A stretch of 16,052 nt of DNA from an uncultured Fusobacterium sp. (GCA_900542625.1 UQOH01000046.1:1-16052); one strand, 5' to 3'. Positions 8,059 through 15,786 are shown, counted from the stretch's first letter. Made by a program: numbers and translations. Notes: generated from the letters alone by a model not told the origin.

Positions 8059-9041
8059 TAAGTATTATCGTTCCTATATATAATGTTGAGACATATCTTG
8101 CTGAATGTCTTGAATCAATTTACAAACTGAATATACCTGAAATGGAAGTAATTCTTATTGATGACGGTTCAACAGACAGCAGCTATGAGATTGCAAGAAA
8201 ATATGCCAAACAGCATCTTGAAAAAACTATTCTTATCCAGAAAGAAAACGGAGGACTTTCCTCTGTAAGAAATTTCGGAATAAATATAGCAAGACAGAAA
8301 TATGTTGCTTTCATAGACAGTGATGATTTTATAGATATTAAAAATTTTGAAACTCTTTTGGAAAAGGGTGCTGAAAAAGATTTGGATGTTATTGTGGGAA
8401 ATCTTATGTATTATAAAGATGGAAAAACAGGTGCTCCTCTTTTCCGTTCAGAACATATTAAAAACTGCGGCATGGTAAATGGGATTGATTTTTTCTGCAA
8501 AACATTTGAAAAACCTAAATGTTTCAGAGAAGAGGTTGTGGCAAGTTTTTATAAAAAAGATTTTCTTTTAAAAAATAATCTTTTTTTTACTGAAGGAATT
8601 TTACATGAAGACAGCGAATTTACTCCGAAAGTTTTGCTGAAGGCTGAAAAAATAGAATACTTTGACTGCCCTTTCTATTTTTACAGACAGCGTTCAGGAA
8701 GTATTATGAGCAGAGTTACAGATAAAAGCAATACCTCACTTGAAAAAATATGTTATTCTCTTTATGAAGATTATAAAAATTGTGAATCAGAAAAAGGAAA
8801 AACAGTTCTTTCAAAACTTATAATAAGCTATTATAAAGTTATTCTTTACAGAGCTTTCCATAAAGGAGAAAATCTGAAAGAGGCGCATGAAAAATATAAA
8901 TGGTTCTTTAAAAATCTTGAAGGATTTAAAAATCATAATTTTGAAGAAACAATGCTTTATTTCTCTGTGGGACTTACAAATAAAATCAGAAAAGCAGTAA
9001 AAGGAGAAATTACAAATGAACAGAAACAGCCTGAAATTTAA
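8055..9041 (+). CDS. Glycosyltransferase family 2
   Basis: 328 residues. MISIIVPIYNVETYLAECL is the standard GT2 opening; LIDDGSTDSS (34-43) and FIDSDDFID (87-95) carry the nucleotide- and metal-binding acidic residues. NGGLSSVRNFGI (65-76) is the conserved loop typical of the GT2 branch found in capsule, teichoic acid and O-antigen loci. LHEDSEFT (183-190) supplies the likely catalytic acidic pair, followed by YFYRQRSGSIMSR (208-220), also typical of that branch. It should add an inverting linkage to the repeat unit. It starts inside the last codons of the preceding GT4 (4-base overlap). Its 3' end overlaps the next gene by 26 bases and contains that gene's Shine-Dalgarno. Confidence 0.9.
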   Translation: MISIIVPIYNVETYLAECLESIYKLNIPEMEVILIDDGSTDSSYEIARKYAKQHLEKTILIQKENGGLSSVRNFGINIARQKYVAFIDSDDFIDIKNFETLLEKGAEKDLDVIVGNLMYYKDGKTGAPLFRSEHIKNCGMVNGIDFFCKTFEKPKCFREEVVASFYKKDFLLKNNLFFTEGILHEDSEFTPKVLLKAEKIEYFDCPFYFYRQRSGSIMSRVTDKSNTSLEKICYSLYEDYKNCESEKGKTVLSKLIISYYKVILYRAFHKGENLKEAHEKYKWFFKNLEGFKNHNFEETMLYFSVGLTNKIRKAVKGEITNEQKQPEI

Positions 9042-10008
9042 AAATATCTGTATTACAGACAGCTTATATTCTCTTCTTATTTTTATGCTTATTAACGATA
9101 ATAAAATTTCTGAAACATTTTTTGTTTTTGGAAATTCAATAAATATAAATAAAGAGATTTTTAAAAACAATTCTGTTACACTTGAAAAAGAAAATGCCTC
9201 ATCAAAATTTGACAGCATGAAAAAAAGAATGAAAATGTATTCATATATAAAAAATCTTGCGAAAGAAAATAATCTTCAAGGACTTACAGTTTATGGAGGA
9301 GATCATTTAACAGGAGCAGGATATTTTATAAAAAACCATGAATTTCATGTTATTGAGGACGGAATAATAAATTATTATGCTATGGCTGATGTTGATAAAC
9401 AGATAAAAAGAGAAAGTTCTCTTTTAAAAGCTTTTAAATATGCTACGTATCTTTATTATCCTTATGGTTTCAGCAGAAACGTAACAAAAGTTTATCTTAC
9501 AAAAGAGGCAGAAGTTCCTGAAATATTAAAAAATAAGATTGAAACTGTTTCTTTAAAAAAGATGTGGGACAGATTATCAGAAGAAAAGAAAGCTGAAATT
9601 CTTTACGTTTTCGGTTTGAATAAATCACTTCTGGAAGAGCTTTCACAAAAAGAAAATATTCTTCTGACTCAGCCTTTTTCAGAAGATAATATTATTTCTG
9701 AAGAGGAAAAAACAGAGATATATAAAAATATAATGAAAAACTATGATGAAAGCAGTACAGTTATAAAAACTCATCCAAGAGAAAAAACAGATTATAAAAC
9801 TGTTTTTCCAAAAGCTGTGATACTTGACAAACCTTTCCCTTTTGAGCTTTTCTCTCTTCTTGAGGCAGATTTTAAAAGGGCTGTTACAGTATTTTCAACA
9901 AGTGTTATGAATCTTGGGGAAAATGTGCAGATTGATTTCTACGGCTCAAAAATAAACGACAAAATTTTTGAGAGATTTGGAGATGTAAAGCTGGAGGATT
10001 TTAAATAA
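9016..10008 (+). CDS. Glycosyltransferase family 52 (sialyltransferase-like)
   Basis: 330 residues, resembling the GT52 family of lipooligosaccharide sialyltransferases and related glucosyltransferases. Visible family marks are FHVIEDGIINY (110-120, the EDG motif with the probable catalytic acid), ILLTQPFSED (215-224), TVIKTHPREKTDY (248-260, the basic KTHPRE motif that contacts the donor nucleotide), DKPFPFELF (271-279) and VFSTSVMNL (292-300). Overall length fits the family. Known members transfer N-acetylneuraminic acid from CMP-sialic acid or glucose from UDP-glucose, often as the terminal sugar. Which donor is used here cannot be read, and no CMP-sialic acid synthesis gene lies in the window. 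The AAAAGGAG ending at 9006 and the ATG at 9016 lie within the previous gene, so translation is probably coupled. Confidence 0.75.
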   Translation: MNRNSLKFKNICITDSLYSLLIFMLINDNKISETFFVFGNSININKEIFKNNSVTLEKENASSKFDSMKKRMKMYSYIKNLAKENNLQGLTVYGGDHLTGAGYFIKNHEFHVIEDGIINYYAMADVDKQIKRESSLLKAFKYATYLYYPYGFSRNVTKVYLTKEAEVPEILKNKIETVSLKKMWDRLSEEKKAEILYVFGLNKSLLEELSQKENILLTQPFSEDNIISEEEKTEIYKNIMKNYDESSTVIKTHPREKTDYKTVFPKAVILDKPFPFELFSLLEADFKRAVTVFSTSVMNLGENVQIDFYGSKINDKIFERFGDVKLEDFK

Positions 10009-10009
10009 T

Positions 10010-11413
10010 ATGCTGAAAAAAATTTTTTCAAACTCCCTTATTAAAAACGGAGCTTATTATACACTTGGAACTTTTATTCTTCAGGGAATAAATTTTCTTA
10101 CTCTTCCTCTTTACACGAGGATACTTACCACAAGAGATTTTGGAGTAACATCTCTTTACACTGCATGGCAGAATATTGTGGTAATTTTTTTATGCCTGCA
10201 GACATTCAGTACAATACAAAATGCAAAAGTTACATATGACGAAGAGGAATACAGAGAATACAACTCAAATATTGTTGTTCTTTCTTTTTTAAGCTTTGCT
10301 TTTTTTGCCGTAATCATTATGACTCTTTCAAAACCTCTGGCAAAGTTTTCAGGGCTTTCAGCAAACCTTATATTCCTTATGCTCCTGCATTCCTTCTTTA
10401 CATTGGGAGTAACTTTTAAAAATACAATTTTGAGATTTGACGGTATGGCAGAAAAACAGCTTTTTATCTCAATGTTTTATACTGTTCTTAATGTGGGGCT
10501 TTCTCTTTTCTTCATTACTTCTGTATCAAGCATTGAAAAATATACAGGAAAAATCCTTGGAGCAGTTGTTCCCTCTGTGATTTTGGGAGGATATTTCTAT
10601 CTTGAAATTATTATGAAAAAGAAACCTACTTTTAAAAAAGAGCATTTTGTTTTCTGTCTTACTCTTGGGCTTCCTCTTATTCTTCACAATCTGTCACACA
10701 TTGTTCTTACAAGTTCTGACAGAATGATGATAGAAAAATTTATCGGGCTTGAAGAAACAGGAATTTACGGTTTTACATATACAATAGGAACAATTTTAAG
10801 TACAGCAGCAGGAGCTTTTGGAAGTGCATGGGTTCCATGGTATTTTAAAAATCTGAAAGAAGAAAATCATCTGGAAATAAAAAATTACAGTAAAAACTAT
10901 CTTGATTTCTTCACTCTTGTTACTATGGGATTTATTTTTATCTCTCCGGAAATTGTAAGATTTATGGGCTCACCTGATTACTGGATAGGAAAATATTTTC
11001 TTCCATGGATAATATTTGGGTGTTATTTCATATTTTTATACAGTTTCCCTGTGAATTATGAATTTTATGTAAAGAAAACAAATTATATTGCTTTGGGAAC
11101 ATCTCTTTCAGCAGTGATAAATCTTGTGCTTAATTATATTTTTATACCAAAATACGGAAGTTTCGGGGCAGCTCTTACAACACTTGCATCATATTTTTTC
11201 CTGTTTATTTTCCATGAGATTATTACAAGAAAAAAATTAAATTATAAGCTGTTTGCACCTATACAGTATTTTTACAGAATAGGAGTTATCACAATTTCAT
11301 GTGTGATTTATACAAAAATAGTTGATTTAATTTTAATAAGATATATTATTATTTTAGGACTTGGAATTGTTTTTCTCTTTGGACTTTTAAGAATAATAAA
11401 AAATAAAAAATAA
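10010..11413 (+). CDS. Wzx-type lipid-linked oligosaccharide flippase
   Basis: 467 residues, polytopic, with about 12 or more hydrophobic segments spread over the whole length, as in the polysaccharide biosynthesis (MOP/MATE-fold) transporter superfamily. The N terminus IKNGAYYTLGTFILQGINFL, then LPLYTRILTTRDFGV, is the conserved start of Wzx/RfbX proteins; YGFTYTIGTILSTAAGAFG near the middle is also typical. It should move the undecaprenyl-linked repeat unit from the cytoplasmic to the periplasmic face, where the polymerase acts. GGAGG at 9994-9998 is eleven bases before the ATG, a slightly long spacing, inside the end of the GT52 gene. Only one base separates the two genes. It is the last gene of the operon and is followed by a terminator. 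Confidence 0.9.
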   Translation: MLKKIFSNSLIKNGAYYTLGTFILQGINFLTLPLYTRILTTRDFGVTSLYTAWQNIVVIFLCLQTFSTIQNAKVTYDEEEYREYNSNIVVLSFLSFAFFAVIIMTLSKPLAKFSGLSANLIFLMLLHSFFTLGVTFKNTILRFDGMAEKQLFISMFYTVLNVGLSLFFITSVSSIEKYTGKILGAVVPSVILGGYFYLEIIMKKKPTFKKEHFVFCLTLGLPLILHNLSHIVLTSSDRMMIEKFIGLEETGIYGFTYTIGTILSTAAGAFGSAWVPWYFKNLKEENHLEIKNYSKNYLDFFTLVTMGFIFISPEIVRFMGSPDYWIGKYFLPWIIFGCYFIFLYSFPVNYEFYVKKTNYIALGTSLSAVINLVLNYIFIPKYGSFGAALTTLASYFFLFIFHEIITRKKLNYKLFAPIQYFYRIGVITISCVIYTKIVDLILIRYIIILGLGIVFLFGLLRIIKNKK

Positions 11414-11420
11414 TAAAAAG

Positions 11421-11474
11421 AAGCTGAGCAAATCAACGATATTAAATCATCAATTTGCAGCAGCTTTTTTTTTT
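11421..11474. terminator. Bidirectional terminator between convergent units
   Basis: AAGCTG-a-GCAAAT (11421-11433) pairs with ATTTGC-ag-CAGCTT (11453-11466), with an extra GAT/ATC pairing inside the loop. The plus side is followed by about ten T (11465-11474); read on the minus strand, the stem is followed by CTTTTTATTA. It therefore ends both the polysaccharide operon and the HU-like gene, which stops at 11481. Confidence 0.8.
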
Positions 11475-11480
11475 GAGATT

Positions 11481-11777
11481 TTATTTTTTTATGTTATCAC
11501 ACAGCATATCATCTAATAACCTGCTTGATTTAAATTTTACATGTGACTTTTTATCTTTTATCTGTAATACCTCTTCTGGGTTTTTCGGGTTGTTTATCCA
11601 TGTTCTTTTTGTCTGCCTCACTTCAAAACTGCCGAATTTTCTGAATATTACTTTCCTGTCCTGCTTTAAAGCTGAGGACAGAGAAAATAGAAATTTCTCT
11701 ATTTTCTCTCTTCCCTCTGCCATATTTTCACATTGGTTTTTAATAGTATAAAACTCTATAAATTCTTTTGTATTCAT
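11481..11777 (-). CDS. HU/IHF-family DNA-binding protein
   Basis: 98 residues, close to the 90-100 expected for an HU/IHF-family histone-like protein. The helical N-terminal half (1-40) is followed by RKVIFRKFGSFEVRQTKR (41-58), which contains the family FGSFEVR turn. NNPKNPEEVL (62-71) has the NP pair at the tip of the DNA-intercalating arm, and VKFKSSRLLDDML (80-92) matches the end of the arm and the last helix. It should bind and bend DNA as a dimer in the cytoplasm. The arm diverges from canonical HU, so it is probably a locus-specific paralogue rather than the housekeeping copy. It starts nine bases after the autotransporter stop, with only a weak Shine-Dalgarno, so it is probably co-transcribed and perhaps translationally coupled. 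A decayed copy of its 5' end lies at 15982-16039. Confidence 0.85.
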   Translation of the reverse strand: MNTKEFIEFYTIKNQCENMAEGREKIEKFLFSLSSALKQDRKVIFRKFGSFEVRQTKRTWINNPKNPEEVLQIKDKKSHVKFKSSRLLDDMLCDNIKK

Positions 11778-11786
11778 AAAACATCA

Positions 11787-14700
11787 CTAAAATTTATAAC
11801 CTATTCCAGTTCCAACAATCCATTCTTTTTCATTATTGCCGTGCTCAAATCTGTATTGTCCTTTTACATCAAAGATAAATCCATTTTCTTTTTCAAATTC
11901 ATATTTAATATTTAATGCAAAATTATCTTTCTCTTTTTCAGACACAAGAATGTCAAAATCAGTTCCGTTGTCTTTCATTCTTCCTGTGATATATTCTTCA
12001 TCATAACCTGTTAAGAATCTTTCATAAGATGCACCTGCTGTGAAAATATGTTTTGCTGTTTCCATAGAGATAACTTTTTTAACATCAAGATTAAGTTCTG
12101 CTGCCGCATAATCAAAATATCTGCTGTCAGTTTCTATTGATAAATCTTTTCCTTTTTCGCTTACTCCGTCTTGGTCAACATAGCTGTATTCAATATTTAA
12201 GCTAGGTTCAAAATAGAAACTGTTTCCTAAATCTTTAGAATATCTAACATCTCCATAAATATTAAATCCTCTGTCGTGATAATTTTCAGAATAACTTCTT
12301 GTGTCAGTTATTCCATATCCTAAAGCTGTTCTGTCTCCCTTATAATCTCCATGCTCAAATCCAGCTCCAACTGTAAATCTGAAATCATTTATATATTTTT
12401 TAGCAAAAGCACCAAAATAAAAAGAATCTCCTTCAACTTTAGATGCTCCTATCTCTGTTTCAGAATTGTTTCCTCCAAAGATAAATCCTGTTTTAACAGT
12501 CTCAGATTTTCCATATTCAAATTGAGCAAAAGCACCTGTTATTTTTGAATCAGCCTCAACATCACGAGAACCTATGTCATAAGTATAATATCCTTTTCCA
12601 TAGAATGTATCTTTTGTTCCTCCGTCAACATGAGTAAGACCACCATAAACAGCCCATTTTTTAACATCAGGCATTAAGTCTTTAGAAAGAGCAGAATCTT
12701 TAAACATGCTCATAGATTTTCTTGAAAGCTCGCTTGAATAAGCATAAGGATTTACTGCATAGATATCATTTAAGTAAGCTAAAAATTCTCCTATTTTTTC
12801 ATCAGTTAAACCTGTAAAGTTTGTTCCAAGCGCATTAACTGAATGCATGCTCTTATATATTTTATTAAGTTTTTCATAACGGCTGATATCTAAATCTGAA
12901 GGTGTTTTATGATTTCCTATTACATTATCCAAATTTTCTGCTATCTGTACTTTTATTTCTGATGTTTCATCTTTGCTGCTTGTTTCCTCTGTCATATATA
13001 ATGGGTTTGTAAAATCAACAACAATATCTTTAAGAATATTATCTCCGAAAGAAATGATATTTTCGTTTTGTCCTCCAATAAAATTAATTTTTAAAGTACC
13101 GTCTTTTGAAGATGAAATAATAGTGCCGTCATTTCCATATAAAGCATGTCCTGTTATTTTATCAGTTCCTGTTTCTTTTTCTAAAGCATTAACTCTTAAA
13201 GCAAGTTCTGCATTATCTCCAATATAAATATTTTTTGCTCCTTCTATTTTTGTTTCTTCAAAAAGAGTAGTGTTGTTATTAAATGTTATTTCCTCTGCTC
13301 CTGATATTGAATGATAAAGGTTCATATTTCCTTTTTCAAAGAAAATTTTGTCCTCTCCTGTTCCCATGTCAATATTACCGTTTATTTGAGAATTTTCTTC
13401 AAGAATAAGAGTATTTTCTCCTTCATCTCCTTTTATTACAGAAGTTTCTCTGTCTAATCCTCCTCCGTTAACTGTAATATTATTTCCATGAAAAACTCCG
13501 TCTGTTATATGAACGGCAGTTTTATAACCATTAATTATACTGTCTGATAATTTTAAATCTTCATTAACAGTAAGAGTGTTATATACTCCGTTTAATATTA
13601 GTTTTGAATTATCTGAACTATTTAAATCTGAAGAATTAATAGTTCCTTTTTCAATATCTGCAGTATCATTAATATCAGTTTCAAAAGCGTTGATTATAGT
13701 ATAATCTCCTGCTTTTGTGCTATTTGCTGTTCCTGTTTTAACTTCTGTTACAATATTTTTATCTGTTTCATCAAAAGTTAAATACAATCCATAGTTTATA
13801 TCTTTACCTGTAATTTCAGTTCCATCTTTATCTTCAATAACAACAGCATTTTTTCCTCCAACTACACCATAGTTGTTAAAATTCTCTTTCATTGTAACAT
13901 TATGCAGATATACTCCATTTTCACTTCCGATTATAAGACCTGTGTTTGTAATGTCATTTACTGTACTATTAAATGACTCTAAACTATATAAACTTATTCC
14001 ATTTCCTACATTTGAAAGTAAAAAAACATATGGTACTTGTACTACTCCTGTTGCATTTCCCACAATAGTTCCGCTGTTAGAAATATTATTTAAAGATAAT
14101 GTTCCAAAATCCATATCATAAAATGCTATTCCATTTCCTATATTTGAATTCATAGAAAAAAGAAGATTACTTTCAACATTTCCTACAATGGTTCCTTTAT
14201 TAATTATATCTTCTAAAGAAAAAGAATTTGATTCCTTTGTGTCAAAAGTAAAAAAACCTATACCATTTCCTAGACTTACAGCATCTACTTCTTTTTTTGT
14301 TTCAAATGTTTTTACATTTCCTGAAACAACCCCTTCATTAATTATACTTGTTAATTTTATTGCGTTAATATTAAAATAACCATACAGTCCTATTCCATTC
14401 CCCATACTTCTTGTATTTGCCAGAAACGAATCTAATTTGTTTTCTCCATTACCTGAAATTATACCGTTATTTTTTATAATATCTAATGAAATATCGGCAT
14501 CACCACAGTTATAAAGCCCTATTCCATTTCCTGCATTTCCATTTCCTTTAAATGCATTTTTTATATTTCCTAAGATTATACCATTATTTATTATTTCTTT
14601 TAAAGAAATGCTGGAAGGAGATATACTACAAACTCCTATTCCATTTCCTAGATTTGAGAGTAATATTACACTTTCTGTAATATTGTTTATTGTATCTCCT

Positions 14701-15383
14701 AAAATTACACCATTATTTTTTATATTTTCTAATATTATGTTTTCTATATCACTTTCTTCTCTTCCCGCATTAAGAATTCCTATTCCATTTCCAATATTTG
14801 AATGTAGTATCTCCTGGGATTCAAGACTATTTATTGTTAATTCACCTGATATCATACCGTTATTCGTTATATTTTTTAAAGTTAAATTTTTTATTTTATC
14901 TGTTTCATCTTTATAATTATAAATTCCTATACCATTTACTAAGTTTTTTTCTGCTGCAAGAACTGTATTTTCTGATTTACCTGAAATTATACCGTTATTT
15001 ATTATATTTCCTATTTTTCCATCTTCTGCTGTATTAAAAATATTTATTCCATTAGCCTTTCCAGTATTATCGCTGTCATCAGCTGATATAATTCCATTGT
15101 TTTCAATATCTAAAATAATTCCACTGGTAAGAATTTCATTATTTAAAACTACTTCACTTTTTATTTCCTTGTCATTTATCCATTTGTTCCCTTCTATTTT
15201 CCCCTCTGTTATATCTCCTTCTGTTTTTCCGTTAACAGTTATTTTATTGCCTTTGTACCCTATTTCCACAGCTGAAAAAGAAACTGTTCCGGTTATCATA
15301 AAAGCAACTACTAACCCTAAAGTTATTTTTACCTTTCTTTTCAAATACTTTTTCAATGATTTTTCAATTAAATTCCCTGCCAT
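11787..15383 (-). CDS. Type V autotransporter with repetitive passenger
   Basis: 1198 residues. Residues 1-38 are a long, lysine-rich signal peptide (LKRKVKITLGLVVAFM core, likely cleaved after SFSA). Residues about 97-487 hold about nine repeats of 39-48 residues, each with an NNGIISG-like strand and an NIGNGIGLYN-like strand, typical of a beta-helix passenger. Two cysteines (252, 293) lie in the repeats. Residues 488-900 continue as a less regular beta-rich passenger and linker. The autotransporter beta-barrel runs from about 910 to the end, with alternating aromatic strands and a terminal phenylalanine (GIGYKF) as expected for BAM recognition. It is exported and displayed on the outer membrane; adhesion is plausible but not shown. 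I chose ATG 15383 over the upstream ATG at 15470 because AAGGGGGC sits just before it and it starts a proper signal peptide. The promoter was not resolved. Confidence 0.92.
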   Translation of the reverse strand: MAGNLIEKSLKKYLKRKVKITLGLVVAFMITGTVSFSAVEIGYKGNKITVNGKTEGDITEGKIEGNKWINDKEIKSEVVLNNEILTSGIILDIENNGIISADDSDNTGKANGINIFNTAEDGKIGNIINNGIISGKSENTVLAAEKNLVNGIGIYNYKDETDKIKNLTLKNITNNGMISGELTINSLESQEILHSNIGNGIGILNAGREESDIENIILENIKNNGVILGDTINNITESVILLSNLGNGIGVCSISPSSISLKEIINNGIILGNIKNAFKGNGNAGNGIGLYNCGDADISLDIIKNNGIISGNGENKLDSFLANTRSMGNGIGLYGYFNINAIKLTSIINEGVVSGNVKTFETKKEVDAVSLGNGIGFFTFDTKESNSFSLEDIINKGTIVGNVESNLLFSMNSNIGNGIAFYDMDFGTLSLNNISNSGTIVGNATGVVQVPYVFLLSNVGNGISLYSLESFNSTVNDITNTGLIIGSENGVYLHNVTMKENFNNYGVVGGKNAVVIEDKDGTEITGKDINYGLYLTFDETDKNIVTEVKTGTANSTKAGDYTIINAFETDINDTADIEKGTINSSDLNSSDNSKLILNGVYNTLTVNEDLKLSDSIINGYKTAVHITDGVFHGNNITVNGGGLDRETSVIKGDEGENTLILEENSQINGNIDMGTGEDKIFFEKGNMNLYHSISGAEEITFNNNTTLFEETKIEGAKNIYIGDNAELALRVNALEKETGTDKITGHALYGNDGTIISSSKDGTLKINFIGGQNENIISFGDNILKDIVVDFTNPLYMTEETSSKDETSEIKVQIAENLDNVIGNHKTPSDLDISRYEKLNKIYKSMHSVNALGTNFTGLTDEKIGEFLAYLNDIYAVNPYAYSSELSRKSMSMFKDSALSKDLMPDVKKWAVYGGLTHVDGGTKDTFYGKGYYTYDIGSRDVEADSKITGAFAQFEYGKSETVKTGFIFGGNNSETEIGASKVEGDSFYFGAFAKKYINDFRFTVGAGFEHGDYKGDRTALGYGITDTRSYSENYHDRGFNIYGDVRYSKDLGNSFYFEPSLNIEYSYVDQDGVSEKGKDLSIETDSRYFDYAAAELNLDVKKVISMETAKHIFTAGASYERFLTGYDEEYITGRMKDNGTDFDILVSEKEKDNFALNIKYEFEKENGFIFDVKGQYRFEHGNNEKEWIVGTGIGYKF
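13923..15095 (-). repeat. Tandem degenerate repeats encoding the passenger beta-helix
   Basis: About nine units of roughly 44 codons each encode an N-x-G-I-I-S-G strand followed after 10-25 residues by an L/I-GNGIG-hydrophobic strand. GNGI motifs begin near residues 148, 197, 245, 284, 327, 371, 415 and 459. The units have diverged strongly at DNA level, so they are old and not likely to change copy number easily. Confidence 0.8.
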
Positions 15384-15426
15384 AAAAGCCCCCTTTATAT
15401 AGTTAATCTTTATTTTTATCAAGAAG

Positions 15427-15455
15427 TTGACAATAAATATAATTCTTGGTATAAT
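15427..15455 (+). promoter_or_regulatory. Consensus sigma70 promoter of the small antisense RNA
   Basis: TTGACA (15427-15432) and TATAAT (15450-15455) both match the consensus exactly, with the ideal 17-base spacer. Transcription should begin at about 15461-15463 on the plus strand. It lies 44 bases upstream of the autotransporter start, pointing away from it. It is the strongest promoter visible in the window. Confidence 0.9.
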
Positions 15456-15461
15456 TGACTT

Positions 15462-15552
15462 AAGAAACAAAACTCTTACTGCGAATAGGAGTATAAACTT
15501 TGTAACAACCTTGGATATATGTAGAAAAGGGACTAATCATAGTCTCTTTTTT
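15462..15552 (+). ncRNA. Small antisense (antitoxin-like) RNA controlling the downstream small peptide mRNA
   Basis: About 90 nt, from the consensus promoter to an intrinsic terminator, with no usable open frame. Near its 5' end ACTCTT (15472-15477) pairs with AGGAGT (15487-15492) to make a 6-bp hairpin (one GU pair) with loop ACTGCGAAT (15478-15486). That loop is complementary to the loop of a hairpin in the downstream mRNA leader; the full complementary run is 11 nt (15477-15487 with 15607-15617). A second stretch, CCTTGGATATAT (15509-15520), is an exact 12-nt complement of 15632-15643, which includes the start of the peptide gene's Shine-Dalgarno. The picture is loop-loop contact followed by blocking of translation, as in type I toxin-antitoxin antisense RNAs. 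The two helices occur in the same order on both RNAs, so they cannot merge into one continuous duplex. Confidence 0.72.
15525..15552 (+). terminator. Intrinsic terminator of the small RNA
   Basis: AGGGACTA (15528-15535) pairs with TAGTCTCT (15540-15547) through one GU pair around a 4-base loop; three more A-T pairs can extend it. A run of T (15547-15552) follows. This separates the small RNA from the peptide mRNA. Confidence 0.85.
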
Positions 15553-15581
15553 ATTTTATGCTGGATTTTTAAGTTAAATCA

Positions 15582-15590
15582 TGTTATACT
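15582..15590 (+). promoter_or_regulatory. Extended -10 promoter for the small peptide mRNA
   Basis: TG-T-TATACT (15582-15590) is an extended -10 element. The -35 position (TGGATT, 15562-15567) matches the consensus at only three of six bases. Start of transcription is predicted near 15597, giving a leader of about 58 nt and placing the leader hairpin at the very 5' end of the mRNA. It is weaker than the small-RNA promoter, as expected if the antisense RNA is made in excess. Confidence 0.6.
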
Positions 15591-15600
15591 ACTAAAGCAG

Positions 15601-15623
15601 TAATTATATTCGCAGTATAATTA
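15601..15623 (+). promoter_or_regulatory. Leader hairpin that presents the target loop for the small RNA
   Basis: TAATTATA (15601-15608) pairs perfectly with TATAATTA (15616-15623), leaving the 7-base loop TTCGCAG (15609-15615). This loop is the exact complement of CTGCGAA in the loop of the small RNA hairpin (15479-15485), so a kissing complex can form. Confidence 0.7.
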
Positions 15624-15631
15624 TTGTAAAA

Positions 15632-15650
15632 ATATATCCAAGGAGGTGGT
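15632..15650 (+). promoter_or_regulatory. Very strong Shine-Dalgarno overlapped by the small-RNA target
   Basis: AAGGAGGTG (15640-15648) is an almost complete match to the 16S anti-Shine-Dalgarno and ends six bases before the ATG at 15655. ATATATCCAAGG (15632-15643), just upstream and overlapping it, is the exact complement of a 12-nt stretch in the small RNA. Pairing would hide the ribosome site. Confidence 0.75.
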
Positions 15651-15654
15651 GTCC

Positions 15655-15786
15655 ATGTATGATTACATCATTACAGAGATACTAATTCCTGCCCTTATCA
15701 AAGCTTTAAGTTATATTTTCTATGATGTAATTTATGTGCTTTTAAATAAGAGCGCGGAATTTATCCTGCATCTGCTAGGTATGTAG
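15655..15786 (+). CDS. 43-residue hydrophobic peptide (candidate type I toxin)
   Basis: ATG 15655 to TAG 15784-15786. The peptide starts MYDYIITEILIPALIKAL and ends FILHLLGM. Residues 9-30 are mostly hydrophobic with single charges at K16 and D24, so it is either one transmembrane segment or an amphipathic helix. The length and hydrophobicity match type I toxins in general, but I do not recognise it as Fst, TxpA, Hok, Ldr or Ibs family. Its use of ATC, GCC, GCG and CTG codons differs from the neighbouring genes. Translation is supported by a near-perfect Shine-Dalgarno, and antisense control of that site argues strongly that the frame is real. The last codons (GCTAGGT, 15774-15780) can pair with ACCTAGC (15910-15916), so the stop codon sits in a bulge at the base of the following 5S-like domain. 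Toxicity is inference. Confidence 0.65.
   Translation: MYDYIITEILIPALIKALSYIFYDVIYVLLNKSAEFILHLLGM

Noticed and set aside
11455..11915. Plus-strand frames opposite the HU gene and the end of the autotransporter
   Set aside because: They lie antisense to well-supported genes, begin at the terminator and have no ribosome site.
13923..15095. CRISPR array or short tandem repeats
   Set aside because: The periodicity is at protein level (beta-helix repeats); DNA units are diverged and there are no spacers.
12351..15402. Several plus-strand open frames of 60-100 codons opposite the autotransporter
   Set aside because: They are shadows of the minus-strand reading frame, without Shine-Dalgarno sequences or recognisable protein features.
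15384..15470. Upstream ATG extending the autotransporter by 29 residues
   Set aside because: The extension adds a second hydrophobic stretch before a complete signal peptide, has no good Shine-Dalgarno, and overlaps the consensus plus-strand promoter. ATG 15383 has AAGGGGGC just ahead.
15477..15643. The 11- and 12-bp inverted repeats as terminal repeats of a transposable element
   Set aside because: The order is A-B-A'-B', not the nested A-B-B'-A' expected of a palindromic element. Positions at an RNA loop and a Shine-Dalgarno fit RNA-RNA pairing better.
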